A DNA stretch of 64,000 bases from Endozoicomonas sp965261315. Lineage in GTDB: Bacteria; Pseudomonadota; Gammaproteobacteria; Pseudomonadales; Endozoicomonadaceae. Shown here piece after piece: positions 52,567 to 62,012 of this stretch (within the stretch, counting starts at the first letter, position 1; each line of letters opens with the position of its first letter). The DNA lies in NCBI GenBank assembly GCA_965261315.1, contig CBDHDM010000031.1, forward strand, positions 186,001-250,000. The letters run 5' to 3'. The notes beneath the pieces are model-generated. The model had not been told where the DNA came from. It ran no database searches and saw nothing but the letters and a program-made list of their open reading frames with translations. A program made the position numbers and the translations under genes.

Positions 52567-54219
52567 TTAGCGATTAAACTGCTTGAAGCGCTTGATCAGG
52601 CCATTGGTTGAGCTGTCCTGGTCAGTAGTCTCTTCTTTGGAACGAATCTTCTCAATCAGGCGGTCGCCCAGCACCTTGCCAAGCTCGACACCCCATTGGT
52701 CAAAAGAGTTAACCTGCCAGATGGTACCCTGCACAAAGACCTTGTGCTCATACATGGCAATCAGGGCGCCGGTCGTTTCCGGTGTGATCTTCTCAGGCAC
52801 AATCATGCTGTTGGGTCGATTTCCGGGAATCACCTTATGAGCAGCCAGTTGCTCAACCTCTTCAGTGCTCATACCTGAAGCAGAGAGCTCATCCCTGACT
52901 TCTTCCAGTGTTTTACCCTGCATCATGGCCTGACTCTGTGCCAGTGCATTGGTGAATAGCCATGGGTGCTGTTCGCCAATGGGGTTATGGGTTGTGGCTG
53001 GTGCAATAAAGTCTACTGGAATCAGTCGTGTACCTTGGTGCAGTAACTGATGGTAAGCATGCTGATCATTGGTGCCTGTTCCTCCCCAGATCACTGAGCC
53101 GGTCTGGTAAGGAACCGTGCTGCCGTCTTCGCGGGTGCGTTTACCGTTACTTTCCATATCGACCTGTTGCAGATGACCAGGCAGATCACGCAGGAAGTAA
53201 TCATAAGAGATGACCGCATGGGACTGTGCCCCCATAAAGTTCTGATACCAGACACCCAGCAGGCCAGCAATAACCGGCATGTTTTCAGACAGAGGTGCAC
53301 AGCTGAAGTGCTGGTCCATAGCTTCAGCACCTTTCAACAGGCGCTCAAAGTTGTCATAACCCACAACCATGGAAATCAGCAGACCGATGCTTGACCACAG
53401 GGAGTAACGGCCACCTACCCAATCCCACAGTGGAAGGGTGTTCTCCTGGGCGATACCAAATTGGTCAATAGCCTTCAGGTTGGTCGAGATGGCCATAAAG
53501 TGCTTGCGAATATCCTGCTCAGCACAACCTTTTTCAATCATCCAGGCTCTGGCAGCTTGTGCATTCTGCAGGGTTTCCAGCGTACTAAAGGATTTGGAAG
53601 CAACGATAAACAGCGTAGTTTCCGGATCGATCTTACGCAGAACTTCAGACAATTCATTGGGGTCAATATTGGCCACAAAATGATGCTCAAACCCTTTAAC
53701 ATGGTAAGGCGTCATGGCATTAATGGCCGTTTTCAGTCCCAGGTAGGAACCACCAATACCGATATTGACGATGTGCTTGATTGGCTTACCGGTATGACCC
53801 AGCCACTGGCCAGAGTGAACCTGCTCGGTCATGGTCTTCATTCGGGCTCGGGTCTCACGGATCATGGGCATGATGTCTTCACCGTCCACCATAACCGGAG
53901 CATCACCAAAACTTCTCAGTGCTGTATGAAGCACTGCGCGTTTTTCTGTGTAATTGATCTTTTCACCGCTGAACATGGCTTCACGGGCATGCGTGAGGTT
54001 GGCCTGTTCCGCCAGATTAACCAGTGATGTCATTACATCGTCGTTAATCAGGTGCTTTGAGTAATCAAGAAACAGGCCGGCAGCTTCAAGGGTGTAACGT
54101 TCAAATCGACTGGGATCTTCAGCAAACAGGTTTCGCAGGTGGGTGTTTGCCATTTGCTGTTGCAGAGCAGCCAGATCTTTGGATGCGGGCAGGTGGTCCA
54201 GAGCAGTAGAGTTACTCAC
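52567..54219 (-). CDS. pgi: glucose-6-phosphate isomerase
   Basis: Interconverts glucose-6-phosphate and fructose-6-phosphate (EC 5.3.1.9). 550 aa, equal to E. coli length. Motifs are IGIGGSYLGLKTAINAM, WVGGRYSLWSSIGLLISMVV, the catalytic segment VDMESNGKRTREDG, GTGTNDQHAYHQLLHQGT with its His, and FVQGTIWQVNSFDQWGVELG with the catalytic Lys close after. It stands alone and links glpX-derived hexose phosphate with glycogen. Confidence 0.98.
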   Translation of the reverse strand: MSNSTALDHLPASKDLAALQQQMANTHLRNLFAEDPSRFERYTLEAAGLFLDYSKHLINDDVMTSLVNLAEQANLTHAREAMFSGEKINYTEKRAVLHTALRSFGDAPVMVDGEDIMPMIRETRARMKTMTEQVHSGQWLGHTGKPIKHIVNIGIGGSYLGLKTAINAMTPYHVKGFEHHFVANIDPNELSEVLRKIDPETTLFIVASKSFSTLETLQNAQAARAWMIEKGCAEQDIRKHFMAISTNLKAIDQFGIAQENTLPLWDWVGGRYSLWSSIGLLISMVVGYDNFERLLKGAEAMDQHFSCAPLSENMPVIAGLLGVWYQNFMGAQSHAVISYDYFLRDLPGHLQQVDMESNGKRTREDGSTVPYQTGSVIWGGTGTNDQHAYHQLLHQGTRLIPVDFIAPATTHNPIGEQHPWLFTNALAQSQAMMQGKTLEEVRDELSASGMSTEEVEQLAAHKVIPGNRPNSMIVPEKITPETTGALIAMYEHKVFVQGTIWQVNSFDQWGVELGKVLGDRLIEKIRSKEETTDQDSSTNGLIKRFKQFNR

Positions 54220-54666
54220 TGTCTTGCCTCATTAGATAAGGGTGGAAGGTAGGCTGGGTAAGCGAGGTGGAAAATATACCCTATATTGCAGGGGGAGTGA
54301 AAATAATAAGCATAATTCAAGTCAAGCTTTTGGTGCTTATATATAGCTGTTTTTTTTGTTATTCATGGTTTGCTTTTGTTTTATTCTGTCATTCTGAAAA
54401 AATTTTATTTTCACATGAAATTGCTCTTCTTAATATTTTCAAATGTAATTGGTTCCCAATCTATAGGGCAGGTCCTCAGCAGATAAAAGAATTCAAGCCA
54501 TTGACGATGGTAAAGTTAGAAAGAAAGTGCCATCAGAAAGCGAAGGAACTAAATTAAAAGAATCAGGATATTCAGTTATTGGATTAAATCGATGCCATAG
54601 TATTGTCGGGGGCATTTTTCAGGAGAGGTATCAAGAAAAACTCCTAGACTAGAAGAAAAAAGTGGG
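54220..54666. other. AT-rich region between pgi and the ankyrin-type gene
   Basis: Contains the pgi promoter side. A 96-codon open frame (54267-54557) has no recognisable features, no Shine-Dalgarno and an AT-driven hydrophobic composition, so I do not call it. Confidence 0.45.
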
Positions 54667-55086
54667 ATGTTAATGAGTAATAGTTTGGTAGAACCTGGTT
54701 CAGTTCATATTATTCCAAGTGTGTTAATAAATGAAAGGACAGGATGTCATGGTCTGGCAATATTTAGTCAAGAGCAAAGTGAGCCCCCTGTTATTAGAGC
54801 TATTACTGAACAACAGTATTATCAGGTTTGTGCGGAACTTGATAATGGTTTTGCCCCTAATGAATGTTCTTATTATGGTTGTTATCCCTTGCATAGGATT
54901 GCAGAACAGGGAGATGAAAAAATGTTAGAGATTTTTTGTAATAGATGTCGTGATTTAGATATGAATATTCGGGCAAAGGGCGGTGATACCCCTCTAATGA
55001 TTGCTATTAATAAACAATATGTTAAGTTTTCCCAGCTTCTGGTCCAGAATGGAGCTGATATAAATATGTTGGATTTTAGTTTTTAG
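54667..55086 (+). CDS. small ankyrin-repeat protein
   Basis: 139 aa with two ankyrin repeats toward the C-terminus: YYGCYPLHRIAEQGDEKMLE (about 75-94) and KGGDTPLMIAINKQYVKFSQ (about 106-125), then LLVQNGADIN. The first 65 residues have no known motif. A second ATG lies six bases downstream. Ankyrin proteins in host-associated bacteria often bind host proteins, but nothing here proves export. It is AT-rich compared with neighbours, which may mean transfer. Its stop overlaps that of the convergent gene by four bases. Confidence 0.72.
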   Translation: MLMSNSLVEPGSVHIIPSVLINERTGCHGLAIFSQEQSEPPVIRAITEQQYYQVCAELDNGFAPNECSYYGCYPLHRIAEQGDEKMLEIFCNRCRDLDMNIRAKGGDTPLMIAINKQYVKFSQLLVQNGADINMLDFSF

Positions 55087-56519
55087 CTATCTTGATTAGT
55101 TACGGCGTTTAGTAAACTTATATCTTCTAAATTCTGATGTCCCTGTGCAGCTATAGCGGTAATTCTAAGTCGGTTTTGATTGTATTTTTCTTTTTGCTTT
55201 GGGTCTTTTTCCAATTGAGCAATCTCTTCTTCGGAGTCTTCTATTTTTTGTTTAATATTACTTTGCTGTTTAGATAGTGCTCTGGAAATTTTATCTAAAT
55301 CTTCTTCTGGTAGCTTTTTCAGAATTCTTTCGCTGCCTTTTATAGAGCCACCATTTTCTATAAAAGTAATTGCTGTATTAATATTTCCAGACGCCAATGC
55401 AAAGCAGACAGGCGACTCTGGATAACACCACCAACCAGAACGATTGAGTTCACCAACATGAAGGTGATCAGTGATATATTCATCTAGCGAGCGGTTTTGG
55501 AAAACGGGTAGAGCGTAGAAAGATCTTGGTTTCATCAGCTTTAACGCTTCATCCTGGCATAGCATATGAACGAACTCTGGGGAATCAGATTCTGCCAGTG
55601 CATAAAGCAATGGTTTACCATTGACATGCAGGTGTTCCAGCTGCTCATGATAGGTGATTATATTAGATGGATTTTGCGTATTGTGTAATTTAGTAGACTC
55701 TATAAGGCCATGGAGTGCAGCTTTAAAACTGACTTGATCTCGTTGCTTGATTGCTTCTGAAACTTTTTGAGCACAATCACTTAAACCATGCTTTCTATTA
55801 ATAATTGTGCTGCTAAATGTTGATAAACCTTTCGTGATTTTCCAGTCACTTTTACCTTTGAGTTTTGTCTCTTTGGTCGGTCTTAACTGACCTTCTTCAA
55901 TTTTTATATCCATGGATTCAGAGTGCTTGGTTTCTTCTGAGGAGTCTATTGGCTGTCGAATTTTTTCACCTGTTTCATGATCAACAACTGCATCTTCTAC
56001 GACCGAATAACCCATTGCTTCATCTTGTGCTGTTTGTTGTTCTTTAAATAATTCCAAATCTGATTCAAGGTCATCACTGGCATCGCTATGGGGCATCAAT
56101 CCATTTTGATGAATAGCTTCATGAGTATGCATATGAAGCATGTTCTTAGATTGTGGTAAAAACATCAATTGGCCTGGGGACTGGTGTTCATCAAATAGTG
56201 GGTTTGTTTTTATGTCGTGGTCCCTAATAGAGCGTGAAGCAGGATTTTTGGAAGAATCTGTAGGCGGATTCTTCAAGCCAACGGTACCTTCACCTTTTTT
56301 TATGAGTGCTCTGATCATCTTTCCAAACCCTGGCTTGGCGGGGCTGGCTTCAAACTTATTTCCAGATATTTCAAGCGTCTCACCAGGTGATTCAGTATTA
56401 TTTAACAGGTGGTTTTGATGCTGGCTATGATTGATGTCAGGCTGAAACTTATCCACTATTTTCTTCCTTGAAAATTCTTCATTAATATTCAGCTTAAAAG
56501 TGGTCGCTCCTTTTGTCAT
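55083..56519 (-). CDS. large orphan protein with weak ankyrin-like segment, possible effector
   Basis: 478 aa, unrecognised overall. The first 200 residues are polar and low in hydrophobic content, likely disordered (SPGETLEISGNKFEASPAKP, EHQSPGQLMFLPQSKNMLH). From about 260 it is helical. PVCFALASGNINTAITFIEN (about 383-402) with GGSI resembles one ankyrin repeat, and NGKPLLYALAESDSPEFVHM (about 315) could be another. A charged coiled-coil-like stretch follows at about 420-455 (KQQSNIKQKIEDSEEEIAQL). There is no signal peptide or enzymatic motif. The architecture (disordered N-terminus, repeat-like core) and its ankyrin neighbour suggest a host-interaction protein, which is inference. Confidence 0.65.
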   Translation of the reverse strand: MTKGATTFKLNINEEFSRKKIVDKFQPDINHSQHQNHLLNNTESPGETLEISGNKFEASPAKPGFGKMIRALIKKGEGTVGLKNPPTDSSKNPASRSIRDHDIKTNPLFDEHQSPGQLMFLPQSKNMLHMHTHEAIHQNGLMPHSDASDDLESDLELFKEQQTAQDEAMGYSVVEDAVVDHETGEKIRQPIDSSEETKHSESMDIKIEEGQLRPTKETKLKGKSDWKITKGLSTFSSTIINRKHGLSDCAQKVSEAIKQRDQVSFKAALHGLIESTKLHNTQNPSNIITYHEQLEHLHVNGKPLLYALAESDSPEFVHMLCQDEALKLMKPRSFYALPVFQNRSLDEYITDHLHVGELNRSGWWCYPESPVCFALASGNINTAITFIENGGSIKGSERILKKLPEEDLDKISRALSKQQSNIKQKIEDSEEEIAQLEKDPKQKEKYNQNRLRITAIAAQGHQNLEDISLLNAVTNQDS

Positions 56520-56748
56520 ATTTAGAGTTGGTTTGAGTAATTAAGAGGGTTGAAGCCTTCTTTTCAAGGGTGCCATTTTTTTGGCATTTTCCTCAGTGCT
56601 CCTGATGAATACGGGAAGTTCTACTGGTATTGTTGGCTATAGCAAACTGACGGCATAAAGCCGTAGGAAGAGGCAAGTTCGATAGTGGGGGCATTTGAAT
56701 TTGTCGCTACTGAGCCCATAAAAGCACAGGCCCAGTAGTGATCAAGGA

Positions 56749-57615
56749 TTAACGATTGAAATGGATATTATCAATCAATCGTGCCTTGCCCAGATAGCCC
56801 GCAGCAAGAATCACCAATGCTTCCTCATTATGAGTAGCTGGAAGCAATGTTTCTGGATTGCAGATATTAAAGTAATCCGGCTTGAAGCCAGCTTGAGCCA
56901 TCTTTGCAAATGCATTTCTGCGTAGGAGATCAAAGTCGGTTTCACCAGCCTGAATAGCTTCCCGTGCCTCGCTCAGGCAGAGATGCAGTGTTGGTGCAAT
57001 TTCGCCACGCTCTTCCGGTGTCAGATAACCGTTGCGTGAACTCATGGCCAGTCCAGTCGGTTCCCGGGCAATAGGTGCGCCAAGAATTTCAACAGGCATC
57101 ACCATATCTTTCACCATTTTGCGAATGATGGTCAGCTGTTGGAAATCTTTCTCACCAAACACCGCAATATCCGGGCGAACTATGTTAAACAGTTTGGTGA
57201 CTACCGTTGCAATTCCCCGGAAGAAGCCAGGTCGGGTGTTCCCGCAGTGCATACCGTCAAGAATATCAACACTGATATGGGTATGGTTTTCACTGCCTTC
57301 CGGGTAGATTTCATTGGTGCTGGCCGCATAGAGCAGGTCAACACCATGATCCATCAGCAGTTGCTGGTCCTGTTCCATGGTCCGTGGGTACGAGTCATAG
57401 TCCTCATTCGGACCAAACTGCAATGGGTTCACATAAATGCTTACCACAACAAAGTCACAGCTTTCTTTTGCCTTCTCGACCAGCGTCAGGTGTCCACCAT
57501 GCAAATTTCCCATGGTAGGAACAAAACCAATGCGCAGACTTTCAGATCTGCGGGCGCCAACGATATCCTGAACTTCAGCAATGGAGTGTACTGTTTGCAT
57601 AGGGGATTTTTGCAT
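56749..57615 (-). CDS. panC: pantothenate synthetase
   Basis: Joins pantoate and beta-alanine with ATP (EC 6.3.2.1). 288 aa. The HIGH-type motif is FVPTMGNLHGGHLTLV, the KMSKS-type motif GLAMSSRNGYLTPEER, and VFGEKDFQQLTIIRKMV is the substrate segment. An in-frame ATG five codons inside (57600) would give 283 aa, nearer the E. coli start, and neither has a clear Shine-Dalgarno. Last gene of pcnB-folK-panB-panC; panD is not next to it. Confidence 0.96.
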   Translation of the reverse strand: MQKSPMQTVHSIAEVQDIVGARRSESLRIGFVPTMGNLHGGHLTLVEKAKESCDFVVVSIYVNPLQFGPNEDYDSYPRTMEQDQQLLMDHGVDLLYAASTNEIYPEGSENHTHISVDILDGMHCGNTRPGFFRGIATVVTKLFNIVRPDIAVFGEKDFQQLTIIRKMVKDMVMPVEILGAPIAREPTGLAMSSRNGYLTPEERGEIAPTLHLCLSEAREAIQAGETDFDLLRRNAFAKMAQAGFKPDYFNICNPETLLPATHNEEALVILAAGYLGKARLIDNIHFNR

Positions 57616-57628
57616 AGCTGCTATCCGT

Positions 57629-58423
57629 TTATTCGAATCCGTGCTCCGGGCCAGGGAAGGTACCGTTCTTTACTTCTTTAACGTAGGCAGCAACAGCATC
57701 CTGTGCAGAGCCACCTTCAGCCATGTAGTTCTTTACGAACTTTGGTTTGCGTCCTGCAGTCATGTTAAGCATGTCGTATATTACCAACACTTGGCCGTCC
57801 GTATCCGCGCCAGCACCAATGCCAATAACAGGAATCTGAACTGCACGGGTAATTTCTCTGGCCAGAACAGAAGGTACACACTCAAGTACAAGTACTGCAG
57901 CTCCGGCCTTTTCAAGCAGGATGGCTGCTTCAATCATGGCGTTGGCACGGGCTTCATCCCTTCCCTGTACCTTATAACCACCCAGTACATGGACAGACTG
58001 TGGTGTCAGGCCAAGATGAACACATGAAGGGATACCCTGTTCACGAAGACGGGTCACGATGGGCGCCAGCCAGGCTTCACCTTCCAGCTTGACGACTTCA
58101 GCACCCGCCTGCATAAGGCGCGTAGCGTTAGTCAGAGCCTGTTGTTCGTTGGTGTAGGAAGCGAAAGGCAGGTCTGCCATTAACAGAGAGTCACCTGCTT
58201 TCATACTGACACAGCGGGTGTGATAACACATGTCGTCTACAGTAACGGGAACCGTACTGGTTTGTCCCTGACAGACATTGCCAAGGGAGTCACCAACCAG
58301 TATCACTTCAACGCCCTGGCTGCTGGCCAGGTGGGCCTGAGTGGAATCGTAGGCAGTCAGGCTGGTGAATTTTTCACCCGCTTTTTTCATCTCGGACAGG
58401 ATACTTAGGGTGACTTTAGCCAT
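57629..58423 (-). CDS. panB: 3-methyl-2-oxobutanoate hydroxymethyltransferase
   Basis: First enzyme of pantoate synthesis (EC 2.1.2.11). 264 aa, the same as E. coli. It has KFTSLTAYDSTQAHLASSQG, VILVGDSLGNVCQGQTSTVP, HLGLTPQSVHVLGGYKVQGR and IGIGAGADTDGQVLVIYDML, with the metal-binding Asp and catalytic Glu (LECVPS). It ends 13 bp before panC. Confidence 0.97.
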   Translation of the reverse strand: MAKVTLSILSEMKKAGEKFTSLTAYDSTQAHLASSQGVEVILVGDSLGNVCQGQTSTVPVTVDDMCYHTRCVSMKAGDSLLMADLPFASYTNEQQALTNATRLMQAGAEVVKLEGEAWLAPIVTRLREQGIPSCVHLGLTPQSVHVLGGYKVQGRDEARANAMIEAAILLEKAGAAVLVLECVPSVLAREITRAVQIPVIGIGAGADTDGQVLVIYDMLNMTAGRKPKFVKNYMAEGGSAQDAVAAYVKEVKNGTFPGPEHGFE

Positions 58424-58535
58424 GGGTAAAGACCTTGATTAGTTGCTGCCGCGGATTATACGAGAAGTGTGAATGCTTGTCAGTTAAGGGCTTGGCGCAA
58501 TGCTCAAGCCGCCATGTTTTCAGAACCAGGTTTTT

Positions 58536-59036
58536 TCAAATCCATGGGTAGCTTTCGGCAATGACATTCAGCCCCTGGTAACCCAGTTCATCCACCATTG
58601 CTTGCAAAGCGGTTCCATCAGGAAGTTCAAGTTCAGGTGCAACATCCAGCAGAGGACACAGCACAAAGTTGCGAACATGCATCTGATAGTGAGGGATTGT
58701 CAGTCTTTCTAATTCAATGCTCTGGTTGCCAAACAGAATAATATCGAGATCCAGGGTTCTGGGTCCCCAGCGAACAGATCGAATACGACCGTGCGAATTT
58801 TCTATCGACTGTAAAGCATCCAATAGCTGGAGAGGCTTTAAAGTAGTATCTACTGCAACCACTGCATTGCAGTAGTCCGGCTGCCCGGGAGGGCCAACCG
58901 GGTCACTTCGGTAGAGTCTGGAGCAGGCAGAAACAGTCATTTGCGGCACACTGTCGATTTCATCTACGGCTCTCTGTAGCTGAAGCTCCGGCTGCTTAAG
59001 GTTGCTACCCAGTGCCACATAAGCGGTTTCTGCCAT
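58536..59036 (-). CDS. folK: HPPK, 6-hydroxymethyl-dihydropterin pyrophosphokinase
   Basis: Folate synthesis enzyme (EC 2.7.6.3). 166 aa with YVALGSNLKQPELQLQRAVD, SRLYRSDPVGPPGQPDYCNA and RWGPRTLDLDIILFG (two Mg-binding Asp). Its ATG shares one base with the pcnB stop (TGATG), which implies coupling. Confidence 0.97.
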   Translation of the reverse strand: MAETAYVALGSNLKQPELQLQRAVDEIDSVPQMTVSACSRLYRSDPVGPPGQPDYCNAVVAVDTTLKPLQLLDALQSIENSHGRIRSVRWGPRTLDLDIILFGNQSIELERLTIPHYQMHVRNFVLCPLLDVAPELELPDGTALQAMVDELGYQGLNVIAESYPWI

Positions 59037-60535
59037 CAGGATTCTCCAGATTGATTGGTAGACGAAGCATCATCTGAACGGGGCTTCCTTCTGCGTCTCC
59101 TGCGTTTGTTACCCGGATTTTTCTGGCCTCCCTGGCTGGCTCTCTGACTGGAAAGTGCCTTGATCATGGAAAAGCGACCATGTTCATCTACTTCCTGAAT
59201 CTCTGTCCACCATTCTCCTAACGACGAGGGCCCTGCAGCAGACAGAGTTTCCCCGGACTGTTCCCTGAGAACCAGAAAGTCATAGGCTGCACGGAACTTA
59301 GGGTGTTCCAGCAATGACTCTATGAGTTTGGGTTGTCTGCGCTCAAGCCGAATCTGCAAATCCCAGATATCACGAACCATCATCGAGAACCGGCGGGGAA
59401 TGGCCGTATGGTTGCACTGATTGGTGATGACCGTCATGGATGCCTGTTGGAATGCCGGAACGGGGGGCATTCCCTGATCCATAAGCTCCCTGGCCAGTCG
59501 CCTCATGGGTGACCACAATAGAGCGGCAAAGAGAAATGCCGGGGTTACCGGTCGACTCTGCTTGACTCTTCTGTCTGTACTTTTCAGTGATTCAATAATC
59601 AGTGAGTAAACGTGTTTATCCTGCTCATTCAGTGCTTCATTAAGAGCGTGATCCGTTGCCGGAAACAGTGGCGCAAACAGTTGGTACTCTCGCAGCAGCT
59701 CAAAAGTTCTTACGCCATGGCCTGACTGCAGTAACTTCAACACTTCATCAAACAAACGCGCTGATGGAATATCCCGCAGTAATTGTCCCAGCTCACTGAT
59801 TGGCTGCTCCGTTTCTGGTGCTATGCTGAAGCTGAGTTTGGCTGCAAAACGCACCACACGAAGCATACGAACCGGATCTTCATGATAACGGGTAACCGGA
59901 TCTCCAATCAGTCGGAGCGTACCGGTACGGATGTCTTCAACACCATTGCAGAAGTCAACTACACTGAAGTCCCGGCCATCGTAATAGAGTGCATTGACGG
60001 TGAAATCCCGGCGCATGGCATCATCTTCCATGGTGCCATAGACATTATCCCTGAGGATTCTTCCTGAATCGGAGTGACGGGATTTCTCCTGGCCATGGTG
60101 CTGCTCATGGTTAGCCCGAAAGGTGGCGACCTCGATCATGTCACGACCAAAGAGGACATGGACCAATTTGAAGCGTCGGCCTATCAGTCTCGAATTACGA
60201 AACAGTCTACGAACATCCTCTGGGCTGGCATTGGTTGCAACATCGAAGTCTTTTGGGTGAAGGTCAAGATACAGGTCTCGAATACACCCTCCCACCAGGT
60301 AGGCTTCATAGCCCTGACTATTCAGCCGGTTAATGACCTTCAGGGCATTATCACTGATATTGCGACGTGAAACCGGATGCTTATCCCTTGGGATAATGGT
60401 TTTCTCAGGATCAAGGATGGGCTGAGAACGTTTTGTCTGATTTCTGTTGCGCATGAGCCAGAAAATAAGTGTGCCTCCAAGCACCATGACAGCAATCGCT
60501 GTTGTATAACTGAACATTCCGGTGCCTGGCATCAT
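59036..60535 (-). CDS. pcnB: poly(A) polymerase I
   Basis: Adds poly(A) tails that speed RNA decay (EC 2.7.7.19). 499 aa. The nucleotidyltransferase head is LVGGCIRDLYLDLHPKDFDV with its catalytic Asp pair, then RRDFTVNALYYDG. The helical domain follows (DPVRMLRVVRFAAKL) and an Arg-rich C-terminal RNA-binding tail (KRRRRRRKPRS). The first 25 residues form a hydrophobic helix (TAIAVMVLGGTLIFWLM). That is unusual if the start is right; an internal start would give a cytosolic form. First gene of pcnB-folK-panBC. Confidence 0.95.
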   Translation of the reverse strand: MMPGTGMFSYTTAIAVMVLGGTLIFWLMRNRNQTKRSQPILDPEKTIIPRDKHPVSRRNISDNALKVINRLNSQGYEAYLVGGCIRDLYLDLHPKDFDVATNASPEDVRRLFRNSRLIGRRFKLVHVLFGRDMIEVATFRANHEQHHGQEKSRHSDSGRILRDNVYGTMEDDAMRRDFTVNALYYDGRDFSVVDFCNGVEDIRTGTLRLIGDPVTRYHEDPVRMLRVVRFAAKLSFSIAPETEQPISELGQLLRDIPSARLFDEVLKLLQSGHGVRTFELLREYQLFAPLFPATDHALNEALNEQDKHVYSLIIESLKSTDRRVKQSRPVTPAFLFAALLWSPMRRLARELMDQGMPPVPAFQQASMTVITNQCNHTAIPRRFSMMVRDIWDLQIRLERRQPKLIESLLEHPKFRAAYDFLVLREQSGETLSAAGPSSLGEWWTEIQEVDEHGRFSMIKALSSQRASQGGQKNPGNKRRRRRRKPRSDDASSTNQSGES

Positions 60536-60644
60536 AAGTCTTGCATAAATTGCATAGAGAGTGGGTTACCGTGGTTGTTTGTGACTCTTGACCTAAAGGG
60601 TAGGTACATGAGGATCAAGCTTATGATAGCACCAGTCTGATGCT

Positions 60645-61871
60645 TCACTCCATTTGTCTTGGCATTAGTGATAGCTGATGCAGGTTTTGATCAATGAAAA
60701 AGTTGAAATGATTCAGAATATTCATACCAAGTAAGCCATCAATATTTTGATCAATAGGACCAAATTCGGCGGCTTCCAGATTGCTGACAAGGAAGTCCCC
60801 GATTTGGAACTGATCAAGACGATACAGCGGTGTTCGGTGGATACCCGTAGCGGTTGTCAGGTCAATATATCCGATTTTTCTGGCCTGTTTTTTCTGTTGT
60901 AACTCCGCAAGAATACGGTGTGGCAGGGTTGTGAGGCTAGCTCCGGTATCGATAAGCAGACGAGCATTGTATTGATTACCCGCCAGGGTATCGACAACAA
61001 AATGTCCTCCGGATCCTGATAATGGCACGATTGTTTTTTCATTCTCAGAGTCTTCATTGATGGGGGTGGGTAACAATCGGGCTAAAAGCTGGCTGGCTTG
61101 CTCATTGAGTTCATCATCCATTTGTAAAATGAGTAATTCCCGGGTCGCGCTCTCGGTATCATTGAGCATAAGGTAGCTTTCGGCCAGAGCCAGCCGGTAA
61201 AAACTGTAATCTGGCTCCAGATAACTTAACCGCAGGAATATAGGGATAAGGCCTTCAAGGCCTGGCAGCCCCTTGCTCTCTTCAAATAGAGAGCGGGCCA
61301 TTTGATGGATTTTTTCATCAAACCATCGTATTTCTTCCTTGATATAGCTGTAGGATCTGGCATTTGTATAGACCTCCAGAGCCTTGGAGAACTGGCTTTC
61401 AGCAATATAGCAGGTAGCCAGTTCACTGAGCAGTTCAGTGTCCTGATAATGGTGTTGTGTAAAAAACTCCAGAATTGAAATAGCCTGTTCAGGATTATTG
61501 TTATTATGGTAGTGGCGAACCTTGTTGATTAGCTCATGATGAAGCTCTGTTGCAATATCTGAATGAAACTTCTCATGATGCTGAAAAATGATTAAAGCGT
61601 CATCAAGGTGCTCTGAGTCAAGGGCCTGAATAAATTCAGCACGTGTTTTCTGGTGAGTTGTTTTAATTTCGGCAAGAGATGGTTCGTTAGTACTTGTTGC
61701 AATTGTGTGATCACTTAACGGTTCGGCTTTATTATTCGGAGCTACTATTAGAAGTTCAAATTTATTCTGGTTATCTCTTAGCCACCACCCGAGGGGAAGA
61801 CCAATCATTATTGAGAGGATACACAGAATTGGGGCTTGAAAACGATCTGCTAGATGCAAGATTGACTCCAA
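60645..61871 (-). CDS. membrane-anchored TPR protein with retropepsin-like aspartic protease domain
   Basis: 408 aa. A membrane helix at about 13-30 (APILCILSIMIGLPLGWW) is followed by TPR-like helical repeats at about 75-265 (PEQAISILEFFTQHHYQDTE, LLSELATCYIAESQFSKALE). The C-terminal clan AA protease domain is at about 283-400. The catalytic motif LLIDTGASLTTLP has Asp308, and IDGLLGMNILNHFNFFID is the second conserved part. The fold places it outside the inner membrane. Combined TPR/retropepsin proteins are known in gammaproteobacteria, but their targets are not known. Likely intact and active. Confidence 0.85.
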   Translation of the reverse strand: MESILHLADRFQAPILCILSIMIGLPLGWWLRDNQNKFELLIVAPNNKAEPLSDHTIATSTNEPSLAEIKTTHQKTRAEFIQALDSEHLDDALIIFQHHEKFHSDIATELHHELINKVRHYHNNNNPEQAISILEFFTQHHYQDTELLSELATCYIAESQFSKALEVYTNARSYSYIKEEIRWFDEKIHQMARSLFEESKGLPGLEGLIPIFLRLSYLEPDYSFYRLALAESYLMLNDTESATRELLILQMDDELNEQASQLLARLLPTPINEDSENEKTIVPLSGSGGHFVVDTLAGNQYNARLLIDTGASLTTLPHRILAELQQKKQARKIGYIDLTTATGIHRTPLYRLDQFQIGDFLVSNLEAAEFGPIDQNIDGLLGMNILNHFNFFIDQNLHQLSLMPRQME

Positions 61872-62012
61872 ATTGATTTATTCGTGAGTTGAGTCGGGAG
61901 CTACTTTATAGAACACTCAAGGTTTATGAATAATCTCTGTTGAGGAACCGTTCCTTTTCAGGAAACCTTCTGTGCGATTTATTAATAAATGTATAGATAG
62001 GAGAATACGCTA

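Noticed and set aside
54267..54557. A 96-codon plus-strand frame after pgi
   Set aside because: Hydrophobic by AT content only, no ribosome site, no resemblance to known small proteins.
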